The translations under genes and the position numbers were made by a program. This document shows, piece after piece, positions 1 to 8,610 of a stretch of DNA of 64,000 nt. The DNA is taken from positions 1,508,506 to 1,572,505 of the forward strand of contig NZ_PDWT01000001.1 in assembly GCF_010093345.1 (NCBI RefSeq). The letters are read 5' to 3'. Positions within the stretch are counted from its first letter, which is position 1, and each line of letters starts with the position of its first letter. Origin of the DNA: Pseudoxanthomonas yeongjuensis. Lineage in GTDB: Bacteria; Pseudomonadota; Gammaproteobacteria; Xanthomonadales; Xanthomonadaceae. The notes under the pieces were generated by a model, which was not told the origin of the DNA, did no database searches, and was given only the letters and a program-made list of their open reading frames with translations.

Positions 1-234
1 GACCTGGAGCTCAGGCCGCGGCCGAAGGACCGCAGCATTCTGGCGTTGCGATCGCCGCTGGTCGTGGGCGGCAGCTTCAAGGACCCTTCGTTCCATCCCG
101 ATTTCAAGCGTTTGGGACTGCGCGGCGCCGTGGCCATCGCGCTGGGAAGCGTCGCACCGCCTGCCGCCCTGCTGGCCACCCTGGAACTGGGTCCGGGCAA
201 GGACAGCAGCTGCGGCGGCAAGTACGCGAAATAG
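1..234 (+). CDS. C-terminal end of an AsmA-like protein (5' truncated by window)
   Basis: Frame 1 is open from the first base and stops with TAG at 232-234, so only the last 77 residues of a longer protein are visible. The tail has a short glycine/alanine-rich hydrophobic helix (GAVAIALGSVAPPAALLATL) followed by a conserved-looking ending with one cysteine (KDSSCGG). This ending resembles the C-terminus of AsmA-family proteins, large envelope proteins of the lipid-transfer type. The family call is an inference from this short tail only. An ATG at 46 lies inside the gene and is not expected to be the start. The downstream gene is convergent and begins its 3' end 3 bases later. Confidence 0.55.
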   Translation, partial: DLELRPRPKDRSILALRSPLVVGGSFKDPSFHPDFKRLGLRGAVAIALGSVAPPAALLATLELGPGKDSSCGGKYAK

Positions 235-236
235 CC

Positions 237-665
237 CTAGCTCGCGATATACCTTTGCAACTGATCCAACTGGACCTTCTGGTCCTCGATCACCGCCTTG
301 ACCAGGTCGCCGATGGAGATCACCCCGATCACCTCGTCGTCCTCGACCACCGGCAGGTGGCGGATACGGTGCTCGGTCACCATCTGCATGCAGCGCTCGA
401 CGGTTTCGTTGGGACCCACGGTGATCACATCGGCGGTCATGATTTCGCGCACCGCCGTGTCGGATGAAGAGCGGCCATGCAACACCACCTTGCGCGCGTA
501 ATCGCGCTCGGACACGATGCCGGCCAGGCGAGCGCCATCCATCACCAGCACCGCGCCGATTCCCTTCTGCGCCATCAGCCGGATGGCGTCGATCACCGAA
601 TCGCCGGGGGCGACCGCGTGGACTTCAGGGGCCTTGCTTCCCAACAGCTGGCGTAGCGAGTGCAT
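237..665 (-). CDS. CBS domain pair protein
   Basis: This 142-residue cytosolic protein consists almost entirely of two CBS domains, roughly residues 10-65 and 75-132. Typical features are visible: GIGAVLVMD, GIVSERDYARK, the EIMT linker, and RHLPVVEDDEVIGVISIGDLV. Such pairs bind adenine nucleotides and usually act as stand-alone energy sensors; the ligand here is unknown. The ATG at 665 was chosen because a strong AAGGAG lies 6 bases upstream; an in-frame ATG at 731 lacks this and would add residues unlike the family. The gene is last in a probable mtgA-glycosyltransferase-CBS run, and its first 41 bases overlap the end of the glycosyltransferase gene in another frame. Confidence 0.88.
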   Translation of the reverse strand: MHSLRQLLGSKAPEVHAVAPGDSVIDAIRLMAQKGIGAVLVMDGARLAGIVSERDYARKVVLHGRSSSDTAVREIMTADVITVGPNETVERCMQMVTEHRIRHLPVVEDDEVIGVISIGDLVKAVIEDQKVQLDQLQRYIAS

Positions 666-1653
666 CGCTTTCTCCTTCGATACCGGGTTGCTGTGCCGAG
701 GATACTCCTCCGGCGCCGGGTTGCCAGACATCCACCAGGTACAACGGGCGCTGCTTGGATTCGTCGTACAGACGACCGAGGTATTCGCCGATCAGGCCAA
801 GCGCGATCAACTGGATTCCGCCCAGGAACAGGATGACCGCCATCATCGTCGGCCAGCCCGCAACGCGGTCGCCGTAGATCGCGGCCTTGAGCACGATCCA
901 GATCGCGAACACGAAGGCGAAGGCCGCGGCCGCCAACCCCAGGTAGGTCGCCACGCGCAAGGGCGCCGTGGAAAAGCTGGTGATGCCTTCCAGGGCGAAG
1001 TTCCACAATTTCCACAACCCGAACTTGCTGCTGCCGGCCAAGCGCGCTTCGCGCCGATAGGGAATCGCGACCTGGTTGAAGCCGACCCAGCCGAACAGGC
1101 CCTTCATGAAACGGTGGCGTTCGCGCAGTTGTCCCAGCGCCTGCAGCGCGCGCGGCGAAAGCAGGCGGAAGTCGCCGGTGTCGGCGGGAATGGGAGTCTT
1201 GGACAAGCGCCCGATCACCCGATAGAACCCGGCCGCGGTAACGCGCTTCAGCCAGTTTTCGCCTTCGCGCTGGATGCGCGTGCCATGCACGTCGTCATAG
1301 CCTTCGCGCCACTTGGCCACGAATTGCGGGATCAGTTCCGGCGGATCCTGGCCATCGGCATCCAGGATCAGCACCGCGCCGCATTCCACCTGGTCCAGGC
1401 CTGCGGTCAGTGCGAGCTCCTTGCCGAAATTCCGCGACAGGCGCAGCAGGGAAACCCGCGGATCCTGGCGCGCCAGGCGCTGCATCACCTCCCAGGTGCC
1501 ATCGGTACTGCCATCGTCGACATACAGCATCCGGCCATCGATCGCGTCCAGACGGCTCAGCACCGCAGCGATGCGCGGATGCAGCGCGGGCAGCGATTCT
1601 GACTCGTTGCGCGCGGCTACGACTATGGTCAGGCGTTGTGGAATTCCGGTCAT
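625..1653 (-). CDS. GT2 family glycosyltransferase, DPM1/GtrB-like, with two C-terminal membrane helices
   Basis: The 342-residue protein has a GT-A glycosyltransferase domain followed by two membrane helices (about residues 233-258 and 270-291). Nucleotide-sugar motifs are present: VDDGSTDGTW (DDGS at 46-49) and LDADGQDPPE (DADGQD at 98-103), plus the DTGDFRL motif near 158. This architecture is that of polyprenyl-phosphate glycosyltransferases such as GtrB, ArnC and DPM1, which charge an undecaprenyl-phosphate carrier with a sugar at the inner membrane. The sugar cannot be told from sequence. The ATG at 1653 lies two bases after the mtgA stop, so the two are likely cotranscribed. The last ~45 residues are low in conservation-like features and overlap the start of the CBS gene. 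Confidence 0.9.
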   Translation of the reverse strand: MTGIPQRLTIVVAARNESESLPALHPRIAAVLSRLDAIDGRMLYVDDGSTDGTWEVMQRLARQDPRVSLLRLSRNFGKELALTAGLDQVECGAVLILDADGQDPPELIPQFVAKWREGYDDVHGTRIQREGENWLKRVTAAGFYRVIGRLSKTPIPADTGDFRLLSPRALQALGQLRERHRFMKGLFGWVGFNQVAIPYRREARLAGSSKFGLWKLWNFALEGITSFSTAPLRVATYLGLAAAAFAFVFAIWIVLKAAIYGDRVAGWPTMMAVILFLGGIQLIALGLIGEYLGRLYDESKQRPLYLVDVWQPGAGGVSSAQQPGIEGESDALATPAVGKQGP

Positions 1654-1655
1654 GC

Positions 1656-2459
1656 TCAGTCCAGCGTCTGCAGGTAAGCGGGGCCGCCAATCTGGCGGAC
1701 CTGGCGTTGTATCCAGTTGGCCCGGCGCTGCACGAACGGCCCGGGTCGGGCCACGCTGTAATGCCGTGGCGCGGGCAGCACCGCGGCCAGGCGCGCGCTT
1801 TCCGCCAGCGACAGGCGGCTTGCGTCCTTGCGCCAGTAACTGCGCGCGGCGGCCTGCGCGCCATAGATGCCATCGCCGAATTCGGCGATGTTGGCGTACA
1901 CCTCCAGGATCCGCGCCTTCGGCCACATCGCCTCGATCAGCAGCGTGTACCAGGCCTCGATGCCCTTGCGCACCCAGCTGCGGCCTTGCCACAGGAACAG
2001 GTTCTTGGCCACCTGCTGGCTGACCGTGCTGGCGCCGCGCACCTTGCGGCCCTTGGCGTTGTTGGCGCGCGCCTTTTCGATGGCCTTGAAATCGAAACCG
2101 CTGTGGGTGGCGAAGTTCTGGTCCTCGGCAGCCACCATCGCCACCGGCAGGTTGGCGGAAATGCCTTGCATGTCGCGCCAGTCGTAGGCCACGCGGAAAG
2201 ACCAGTCGCCGGAACCCCAGGCCTCGAACTGGCGCGCGACCATGAAGGCCGAGAACGGCGGATCGACGAAGCGCAGCACTGCCACCTGGACCACGCTGGC
2301 CGCGGCGAACAGCAATGGCAACGCCAGCAACCAGCGCAACCAGCGACGCTTCCTGGGTGACCGGCCAAGTTGTGCAGTATCGATGGCATGCCCCCGGAAG
2401 GCGGTCTGGAACAGACTAAATGTTAACCTTTCGCCCTGACTCACGCGCGCCGATACCAT
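1656..2459 (-). CDS. mtgA: monofunctional biosynthetic peptidoglycan transglycosylase
   Basis: The protein polymerises lipid II into glycan strands at the periplasmic face of the inner membrane. It has one N-terminal membrane helix after a basic stretch (RSPRKRRW, then about residues 41-62 of this form) and a GT51 domain. The catalytic glutamate region ([15 protein letters not shown]), [17 protein letters not shown] and [17 protein letters not shown] are all present, and no transpeptidase domain follows. The start is uncertain: ATG at 2459 gives 267 residues, ATG at 2549 would run through the divergent gene, and the AT-rich segment near 2420 suggests that initiation may actually be nearer the membrane helix. 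First gene of a run with the GT2 and CBS genes. Confidence 0.92.
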   Translation of the reverse strand: MVSARVSQGERLTFSLFQTAFRGHAIDTAQLGRSPRKRRWLRWLLALPLLFAAASVVQVAVLRFVDPPFSAFMVARQFEAWGSGDWSFRVAYDWRDMQGISANLPVAMVAAEDQNFATHSGFDFKAIEKARANNAKGRKVRGASTVSQQVAKNLFLWQGRSWVRKGIEAWYTLLIEAMWPKARILEVYANIAEFGDGIYGAQAAARSYWRKDASRLSLAESARLAAVLPAPRHYSVARPGPFVQRRANWIQRQVRQIGGPAYLQTLD

Positions 2460-2464
2460 CTGCA

Positions 2465-3754
2465 ATGACAACTTCGGGAAGTTCGATCGCAAGCCTGATG
2501 GCGGACGCCGCCGAATCGATGCGGCGCGGACAGAGCGCTGCCGCGGCATCGCGCTGGCAGCAGGTGCTCAAGCTCGATCCGGAGCACGCAGCCGCCCTCA
2601 ACTACCTGGGCGCGCACGCGTTGGCGCAAGGCGATCGCGCCAGCGCCCTCGAATACCTGCAGCACGCGGCCAACGCCGACCCCGGGCTGGCGATCGCGCA
2701 CGCAAACCTGTCGCGCCTGCATAGTCAGGAAGGCAATGCCACGGCCGCGCTCGAAGCCATCACCCGGGCGATCAACGCCGAGCCGACCGCATGGGGCGCG
2801 CATTTCGAGAAAGCCCGCCTGCTGCAAGCCGCCGGCCGCCAGCGCGAGGCGGGCGCGGCCTGGGGCAATGGCTTGCAGTACATGCCGGAGGGCGCAAGAA
2901 CCTCCCCGCAACTGCAACAGGTAGTGCAACAGGCCATGGCCGCCGTTTCCGCGAACCAGGAACAGCTCACCCTGTTCCTGGGCGAGCGCCTGCATGGACT
3001 GCGCGAAGGCCGCGGGCACCGCGAACTGGAACGATTCGACCACTCGCTGGACATCCTCAGCGGACGCAGGAGTTTCGTGACCGCACGTCCATTGACGCTG
3101 CCGATCCCAAGGCTGCCAGCGATCCCCTTCTTCCACCGGGAGGATTTCGAATGGGTCCCACAGGTAGAAGCCGCTTTCCCCGCAGTCCTGGAAGAATTGC
3201 ATGGCCTGCTGGCTTCCAATGAAGGTTTCGAGCCTTATGTCCAGACCGCCGCCGGTCAGCCCAAGGGCCAGTTCGAGGCGCTGGACCAGAAGCTGGACTG
3301 GAGCGCGTATTTCCTGTGGAAGAACGGCCAGCGCATCGACGCGCATGCCGATCGCTGCCCGCGCACCGAAGCCGCCATCGCCCTGGCGCCGCAGATATCG
3401 GTGCCCCGGCGCGCGCCAGTGATCTTTTTTTCCGCGCTCAGGCCCGGCACCCACATCCCGCCCCACAACGGCGCCACCAACGCCCGCCTGACCGTACACC
3501 TGCCGCTGATCGTCCCGCCGGACTGCGGGCTGCGCGTCGGTGAGGAAACCCATGTCTGGGAGCCGGGCAAGCTGGTCCTGTTCGACGACACCATCCGCCA
3601 CGAAGCCTGGAACCGCAGCAAACAGCTGCGCGTAGTGCTGATTTTCGACGTATGGCATCCCATGCTAACCCCGTTGGAACGCGAGATGGTCGCCCGCACC
3701 ATAGAAGGCATGATGGCTTTCTATGGCGAAAACGCCGACTTGGGAGAACTGTGA
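2465..3754 (+). CDS. TPR plus aspartyl/asparaginyl beta-hydroxylase domain protein
   Basis: This 429-residue protein has an N-terminal TPR-like helical region (about residues 1-150) and a C-terminal aspartyl/asparaginyl beta-hydroxylase domain (about 215-405), an Fe(II)/2-oxoglutarate oxygenase. By comparison with human AspH, iron ligands would be H334 (in IPPHNGATN) and H379 (in [10 protein letters not shown]). R341 and H345 (in NARLTVHLP) and R389 ([11 protein letters not shown]) sit at positions expected near 2-oxoglutarate. All key residues therefore look intact. The substrate is unknown. ATG 2465 was preferred over ATG 2420, which would run through the upstream AT-rich promoter-like stretch. 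Its stop overlaps the hslO start by 4 bases, so translation of the two is probably coupled. Confidence 0.9.
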   Translation: MTTSGSSIASLMADAAESMRRGQSAAAASRWQQVLKLDPEHAAALNYLGAHALAQGDRASALEYLQHAANADPGLAIAHANLSRLHSQEGNATAALEAITRAINAEPTAWGAHFEKARLLQAAGRQREAGAAWGNGLQYMPEGARTSPQLQQVVQQAMAAVSANQEQLTLFLGERLHGLREGRGHRELERFDHSLDILSGRRSFVTARPLTLPIPRLPAIPFFHREDFEWVPQVEAAFPAVLEELHGLLASNEGFEPYVQTAAGQPKGQFEALDQKLDWSAYFLWKNGQRIDAHADRCPRTEAAIALAPQISVPRRAPVIFFSALRPGTHIPPHNGATNARLTVHLPLIVPPDCGLRVGEETHVWEPGKLVLFDDTIRHEAWNRSKQLRVVLIFDVWHPMLTPLEREMVARTIEGMMAFYGENADLGEL

Positions 3755-4644
3755 GTAATTCGAACGACACCCGGACCCGCTTTTTGCTGCCCCGGGCCGG
3801 GGTACGCGGAATCTGCGTGCGCCTGCAGGACACCTGGCGGGACATCCTGTCGCACGCCGAATATCCGGACATCGCCCGCGGACTGCTGGGCCAGTCCTGC
3901 GCCGCTGCCGCCCTGTTCACCGGCCACGCGAAAGTGAACGGCCGCCTTTCCCTGCAGTTGCGCAGCCGGCATGCGGCGCTGCGCACCCTGTTCGCCGAAT
4001 GCACGGCCCAGGACACATTGCGCGGCATCGCCCAAATCACGGAAGGCATGGACGCCCCGGGCGACCTGCACCAGCTCGGCGACGATGCCCTGCTGGCGAT
4101 CACCATCGAGAATCCAGGCCTGGATCCGCGCGAACCACAGCGCTATCAGAGCCTGGTTCCGTTAAAGGCAGCGACATTGTCCGAGGCCTTCGAAAGCTAT
4201 TTCCATCAATCCGAACAGCTGCCCACCCGCCTGCTGCTGGCTGCCGATGGGGATCGTGCCGCCGGACTGATGCTGCAGAAGTTGCCCGGCGACGAAGGCG
4301 ACAGGGACGGCTGGACCCGTGCCGGCGCTCTGTTCGACACGCTCAGGGCGGACGAGCTGCTTGCCGTTCCCACCGACGCACTGCTGCACCGGCTATTCCA
4401 TGAAGAGGGCCCGGAGATCCTGGCCGAGCGCCCATTGCGCTTCGCCTGTTCATGTTCACGTGAGCGGGTCGGGTCGATGCTGCATTCGCTGGGCCCGACC
4501 GAGGCCCGGGCCGCCCTGGCCGAAGGCCAGGCCGAGATCCGTTGCGAATTCTGTGGGCAACGCTATCTGTTCAGCGCCGCCGGGATCGAGGAACTCTTTG
4601 CTTCGCCGCCGGTCGGAATGCAGGCGCCCGAACGGCTCCAGTAG
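3751..4644 (+). CDS. hslO: Hsp33 redox-regulated chaperone
   Basis: Hsp33 is a cytosolic holdase that is activated when oxidants strip zinc from its C-terminal cysteines. The 297-residue length is typical. The zinc site is visible as CSC in the segment FACSCSRERV and CEFC in IRCEFCGQRYLF near the C-terminus. The N-terminal half contains conserved-looking segments such as GLLGQ and LPTRLLLAADGDRAAGLMLQ. Start GTG at 3751 was chosen because it overlaps the preceding TGA (GTGA) and has GGGAG just upstream; extension to the ATG at 3652 would run antisense-like through the hydroxylase gene. Confidence 0.95.
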   Translation: MSNSNDTRTRFLLPRAGVRGICVRLQDTWRDILSHAEYPDIARGLLGQSCAAAALFTGHAKVNGRLSLQLRSRHAALRTLFAECTAQDTLRGIAQITEGMDAPGDLHQLGDDALLAITIENPGLDPREPQRYQSLVPLKAATLSEAFESYFHQSEQLPTRLLLAADGDRAAGLMLQKLPGDEGDRDGWTRAGALFDTLRADELLAVPTDALLHRLFHEEGPEILAERPLRFACSCSRERVGSMLHSLGPTEARAALAEGQAEIRCEFCGQRYLFSAAGIEELFASPPVGMQAPERLQ

Positions 4645-4747
4645 CTTTTCGGGACGCCCGGGGACTTGTTAAAGAAACATAAACCGAATAGCATCGATTC
4701 CCCTCCTTGGGGAACTCCGCAGCGGAGTTTGGAGACTAAACCGGGCC

Positions 4748-5608
4748 ATGAAACTGCGTCCATTGCACCTGCCGCTTGTCCTGTTGCTCGCCTTGTGCGT
4801 GGCGACGGGCGCGCATGCGCAATCCAAGCCGCAGGCTTCAAAGCGCGACTCCACCGTGCTGCCTGTCTGGAACAACACCAGCGGCAAGGTCGAAGCCGTA
4901 TTGCTGCTGGAACCCACTGGCGAAGCCGCTGCCGGCGCCCGCTGGCGTCTGGGCAGCAACACCCTCGGCGCGGCCTTCGGGCTGGAAGCCGGCGATTCCC
5001 TGGGTCTGGTCTGCAATCGCCAGAACGGCATCACCAACAGCATCGGCAGCCTGATCAGCAATTGTGCCGTGGCCGAACTCACCGACGACGGTGACGGCAG
5101 CAGCCAGCACATCAGCGCCGGCGCCACCCTCAGCCGCCCCGGCGGCAAGCTGGGCTTGTCGGCAGGGACCGGCCGCGACACCCTTCCGGCCTGGTTGTCT
5201 TCCAATGCCGGCGCCCGGGTCGAACAAAACGACCTGGCCGTATTCGGCCAGAAGAACATCGGCCGCGAAGGCTTCGTCCGCATCGGTGGTGCCGTTGCCC
5301 GCGCACGCTTGGTTCCGATCGCCGACGTCCCGGCCATGGCCGATCGCTGGAACAGCAGAAGCCTCAGCGTGGGCGGCGGCTTCGGCGCCTTCAGCGCGAA
5401 CATCGTCGGCCGCGTGGTCGACGTCCCCGGCCAGCCCGGGAAATGGGAAGGCCTGGGCCTGGGCCTGACTTGGCGCACGCCGTGGAGCGGCCAGCTGACC
5501 GTTGGTGCCGAGAACGTGGTCACCCGCGGCAAGAACCCCTTCTCGCCCAGCAATGAAAGCGGCGACGAAGGCACCGTACCCTACGTCCGCTACGAGCAGG
5601 ATCTCTGA
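4748..5608 (+). CDS. secreted protein of unknown function
   Basis: The 286-residue product starts with a clear signal peptide (basic MKLRPLHLP, hydrophobic core LVLLLALCVATG, cleavage after AHA before QSKPQ). The mature part is rich in alternating hydrophobic and glycine residues and ends with VPYVRYEQDL. Repeating segments such as RSLSVGGGFGAFSANIVGRVVDVPGQ and GLGLGLTWRTPWSGQLTVG look like amphipathic beta strands, so an outer-membrane or surface-associated beta-rich protein is possible. I do not recognise a named family. It stands alone between hslO and the sulfotransferase gene, with about 100 bases of upstream sequence for its own promoter. Four cysteine-containing positions are not arranged in a known motif. 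Confidence 0.7.
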   Translation: MKLRPLHLPLVLLLALCVATGAHAQSKPQASKRDSTVLPVWNNTSGKVEAVLLLEPTGEAAAGARWRLGSNTLGAAFGLEAGDSLGLVCNRQNGITNSIGSLISNCAVAELTDDGDGSSQHISAGATLSRPGGKLGLSAGTGRDTLPAWLSSNAGARVEQNDLAVFGQKNIGREGFVRIGGAVARARLVPIADVPAMADRWNSRSLSVGGGFGAFSANIVGRVVDVPGQPGKWEGLGLGLTWRTPWSGQLTVGAENVVTRGKNPFSPSNESGDEGTVPYVRYEQDL

Positions 5609-5788
5609 TCCGACCAGTCTCGGGTCACGTCAATCCACCGCGATGCGCGGTTCTTTCTGTCCCCACTCCTGCGGCCCCGCAATGAGTCGCCCGCTCTTTT
5701 CGCCGGCGTCGCCGTCGCATGTCACGATCCTGAACCTCCTTGGCCCGAACATGAAGCCTGGCCCGTCGCAGGCCGGTTTTTGTGATTG

Positions 5789-7534
5789 ATGATGGACAAA
5801 GAACTCCAGGAAATCTCTTCCCTGCTTCAGCAACGCGCGTTTGCGCAGGCGGAACAACGCCTACGGAAGCTGCTTGCAGGATTTCCGGAGCATCCGGCGG
5901 TCCACCGGATGCTGGCCTTGCTTGCCTCGGGCATGGGTCGGAACACCGAGGCGCTGCAGCACATGACCCGCGCCTCGGCACTGGCGCCGGAATCGGCGGA
6001 ATTCCATTTTCAACTCGGCAGCCTGCTCGCTGCTGCCGGGCACTATGCGGAAGGCCTCGAACATTTCACCGCCGCCACGCGGTTACAGCCCGGCTTCGCC
6101 GAGGCTTGGCATTTCCAGGGCATCAGCCTGGTGCGCATGCAGCGCGACAGGGAAGCCTTGCCGGCGCTGCGCCGTGCTCGCCAGATCGCACCGGAGAATC
6201 CCAGGATCCTGGAAGCATTGGCCGAGGCCGAATTCCGTTGCGGATATCCAGCCGATGCCCTGCCCTTGTGGGAACATCTGCAGCAGGTGCGGCCTGGCGA
6301 TACGCACATCGTGCTCAGAAAGGGCGAAACCCTCAGTCGTCTCGGTTTCCTCGATCGATCCATCGCCACTTACCAGGCGGCACTGGAGCAACTCCCCGAC
6401 TCCAGCGAGCTGTGGATGGCGCTTGCGCAAGCCCAGGAAGACCAGGGCGACCGCGAAGCCGCCCGCCAGGCTTTCGAACGGGCATTGGCCTTGCGTCCGG
6501 GCTGGGCGTTTCCGTTGGGCGGCCTGTTGGGTCTGCAGCGTGGACTGGCGCCACAGGCCCTGATCGACTCGGCCATTGCGCTCCTGGCTTCGGCCTCGCT
6601 GTCCGATCACGACCGCTCGCTTGTAGGGTATGAACTTGGCAAGGCATTCGACGCCAAAGGCGAATACGCTGCGGCCATATCCGCCTGGGCGGATGCAAAT
6701 ACCGCCAGGCGACGGATGACCGGCCCTTACGACCCTGCGGAGTTGCAGCTCATGGTCGAGCAAGCCATGGGCAACGGTCAAACCTCCCTGCCAGCGCGGT
6801 CCCTCGCGCTCGGCAACCAGGATTCGCGCTTCGTCTTCATCGTCGGAATGCCGCGTAGCGGCACTACCTTGACCGAGCAGATCATCGCCGCGCATCCGCT
6901 CGCATTCGGTTGCGGGGAACTTCCCGATATGGCACTCATCGCAAGAGACTTGCGATGGCCGAAGAACGCCTCCGGATCAGACGACCGGATGCTCCAGCAA
7001 GCCATTGCCCGCTATGTGGATGCCGCTACGCGGCATTCCCCAGCCGAGGCAGTCCGACTGATCGACAAGGCCCCACTCAATTTCTTCCACCTGGACCTGA
7101 TCGCATTGCTGTTCCCGCGCGCACGCGTGATCTGGTGCCGTCGTGATCCGCGCGACATTGCGATCTCGATCTATGGCGAGAACTTCGCTCTGAACGAAAA
7201 GTACGCCAGCGATTTCTTCGGCATAGCGCATTACATCGAAATGCAGCAGCGACTGATGCGCCACTGGCAGAAGGTGTTGCCTATCCCGATCCTCGAGTCG
7301 AGTTACGAGCAATTGGCCACTTCCATAGAACCCGAAGCCAGGCGCATCATCGACTTTGCAGGCCTGCCATGGGATCCGGCTTGCCTGGAGTTCCACCTCA
7401 GCGACCGTGGTGTGCAGACGCCGAGCCGTTGGCAGGTCAAGCAACCCATCCACACACGCTCGATAGGACGCTGGCGCAATTACGCCCCGGCACTCGGGCC
7501 GGCATTCGATTCGCTGGCGTCCTGCCGGGATTGA
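5789..7534 (+). CDS. TPR-containing sulfotransferase family protein
   Basis: The protein of about 581 residues has TPR repeats over roughly the first 270 residues (for example EHPAVHRMLALLASGMGR, ESAEFHFQLGSLLAAAGHY) and a PAPS-dependent sulfotransferase domain in the second half. The 5'-phosphosulfate loop VGMPRSGTTLTEQ lies near residue 352 and the 3'-phosphate loop WCRRDPRDIAISIYGENF near 450. The acceptor is unknown. Three start codons are in tandem (TTG 5786, ATG 5789, ATG 5792) without a strong ribosome site; 5789 is a compromise. It faces a methyltransferase gene convergently and sits close to a TonB receptor, a neighbourhood that suggests modification of a surface or exported ligand. 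Confidence 0.9.
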   Translation: MMDKELQEISSLLQQRAFAQAEQRLRKLLAGFPEHPAVHRMLALLASGMGRNTEALQHMTRASALAPESAEFHFQLGSLLAAAGHYAEGLEHFTAATRLQPGFAEAWHFQGISLVRMQRDREALPALRRARQIAPENPRILEALAEAEFRCGYPADALPLWEHLQQVRPGDTHIVLRKGETLSRLGFLDRSIATYQAALEQLPDSSELWMALAQAQEDQGDREAARQAFERALALRPGWAFPLGGLLGLQRGLAPQALIDSAIALLASASLSDHDRSLVGYELGKAFDAKGEYAAAISAWADANTARRRMTGPYDPAELQLMVEQAMGNGQTSLPARSLALGNQDSRFVFIVGMPRSGTTLTEQIIAAHPLAFGCGELPDMALIARDLRWPKNASGSDDRMLQQAIARYVDAATRHSPAEAVRLIDKAPLNFFHLDLIALLFPRARVIWCRRDPRDIAISIYGENFALNEKYASDFFGIAHYIEMQQRLMRHWQKVLPIPILESSYEQLATSIEPEARRIIDFAGLPWDPACLEFHLSDRGVQTPSRWQVKQPIHTRSIGRWRNYAPALGPAFDSLASCRD

Positions 7535-7556
7535 GGCCTGCCGTCGCCTGCATCGA

Positions 7557-8537
7557 TCAGGATGCGACGACCACTCCCCACCCAAGCACGCCCTCGGACT
7601 GCTCGATTACCCGGCAACTGACGTCCGCTCGTGGCCGGATCTGACGCAACGTGGCGACCATGTCGCCCAGCGCCTGTTCCTGCAGCGCATGGCTCACCAT
7701 CTCGTCGGTGCGCACCATGGCTGTCAGCAGCGCGTCGCGATAGGCATCCAGCCTTGAAAGCCGGCTCGCCGCATTACTGCCGCCGCTGCCGAAAACAAGA
7801 GCATGGATCCATGTCCGGGCCTCCAACAGCAGATCGGGGACCCCGCCAGCCTCGATGCTCTCGCCAACCTGCCGCATGGCAAGGTTGTATGCATCCTTGC
7901 AACGGCGCGCTTCACCTTCCTGCGCCGGACCGATGCCGCCCGATCGCGCCAGATCGGCCCATGGCAACACTTCGCGTGCGGCCTGGACGAGTCCGTCCGG
8001 CGCAAGCAGCAATCGCTGATTGTCCAGCTCGCACCGCCCCACCTTCACCAGCACCGATCCGGCGTGATGGAGGATGAAGGCTGCAGTACCGCTCGCCCCG
8101 CAGACGCGCAGGCATTCACGCAGCGCCTCTGGCCATTGCCCGTATTCCAGGCCGTACTGGCTGACGACCAGATCGAAGCTCTGCCCGGGGAACGGAAGCC
8201 GCTCCATAGGCACGCCCGGATGGAAACGTATGGCCGCATGCTCCCCAGGATCATGCCAGGCCGGCGCGACCGCAGCCAGGTCGACCGCATCGATGGAAAT
8301 ATCTCCTTCCAGCCGGCTCTGTTCCCACGCCAGCATCGGCAATGCGCCGTTGCCGGTGGCGATGTCCAGCATGCGATCGCCGGGTTGCAACCGCTCGAAC
8401 AGCGGCCGCCAGAAATCGGCTATGGCACCGGCGTAATTGCCCGCGAAACTGCCCGCGCAGGAATGCAGCGCGCCATTGGCCCAATAGGACGACCAGGCGT
8501 TCCTGCGCGCGGCGGAATTGTCGATGCTCATGCCCAT
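7557..8537 (-). CDS. class I SAM-dependent methyltransferase
   Basis: The 326-residue protein has a Rossmann methyltransferase fold. Motif I is MLDIATGNGALPML near residue 57; the acidic SAM ribose position follows in SIDAVDLAAVAP; and FDLVVSQYGLEYGQWPEALRECLRVCG corresponds to motifs II-III of UbiE-like enzymes. Residues beyond 200 form an unassigned helical C-terminal region. The substrate is unknown. The gene is convergent with the sulfotransferase (22 bases apart) and lies just downstream of the TonB receptor terminator, so it must have its own promoter in the short 8538-8552 gap or rely on read-through. ATGs at 8537 and 8531 are both possible starts; neither has a good ribosome site. Confidence 0.85.
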   Translation of the reverse strand: MGMSIDNSAARRNAWSSYWANGALHSCAGSFAGNYAGAIADFWRPLFERLQPGDRMLDIATGNGALPMLAWEQSRLEGDISIDAVDLAAVAPAWHDPGEHAAIRFHPGVPMERLPFPGQSFDLVVSQYGLEYGQWPEALRECLRVCGASGTAAFILHHAGSVLVKVGRCELDNQRLLLAPDGLVQAAREVLPWADLARSGGIGPAQEGEARRCKDAYNLAMRQVGESIEAGGVPDLLLEARTWIHALVFGSGGSNAASRLSRLDAYRDALLTAMVRTDEMVSHALQEQALGDMVATLRQIRPRADVSCRVIEQSEGVLGWGVVVAS

Positions 8538-8552
8538 ATTGTGCGGCTACAG

Positions 8553-8585
8553 GCAAAAAAAAGAAGGGCCCCGTTTCCGGGGCCC
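8553..8585 (-). terminator. rho-independent terminator of the TonB receptor gene
   Basis: Read on the minus strand, an 8-bp GC stem (GGGCCCCG / CGGGGCCC at 8566-8585) closes a GAAA tetraloop and is followed by a T-rich tract containing eight consecutive Ts (8553-8565). It lies 26 bases after the stop codon of the TonB receptor and just before the methyltransferase start. Confidence 0.9.
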
Positions 8586-8610
8586 CTCTGAACTGCTTCA
8601 AACGCGTTGC

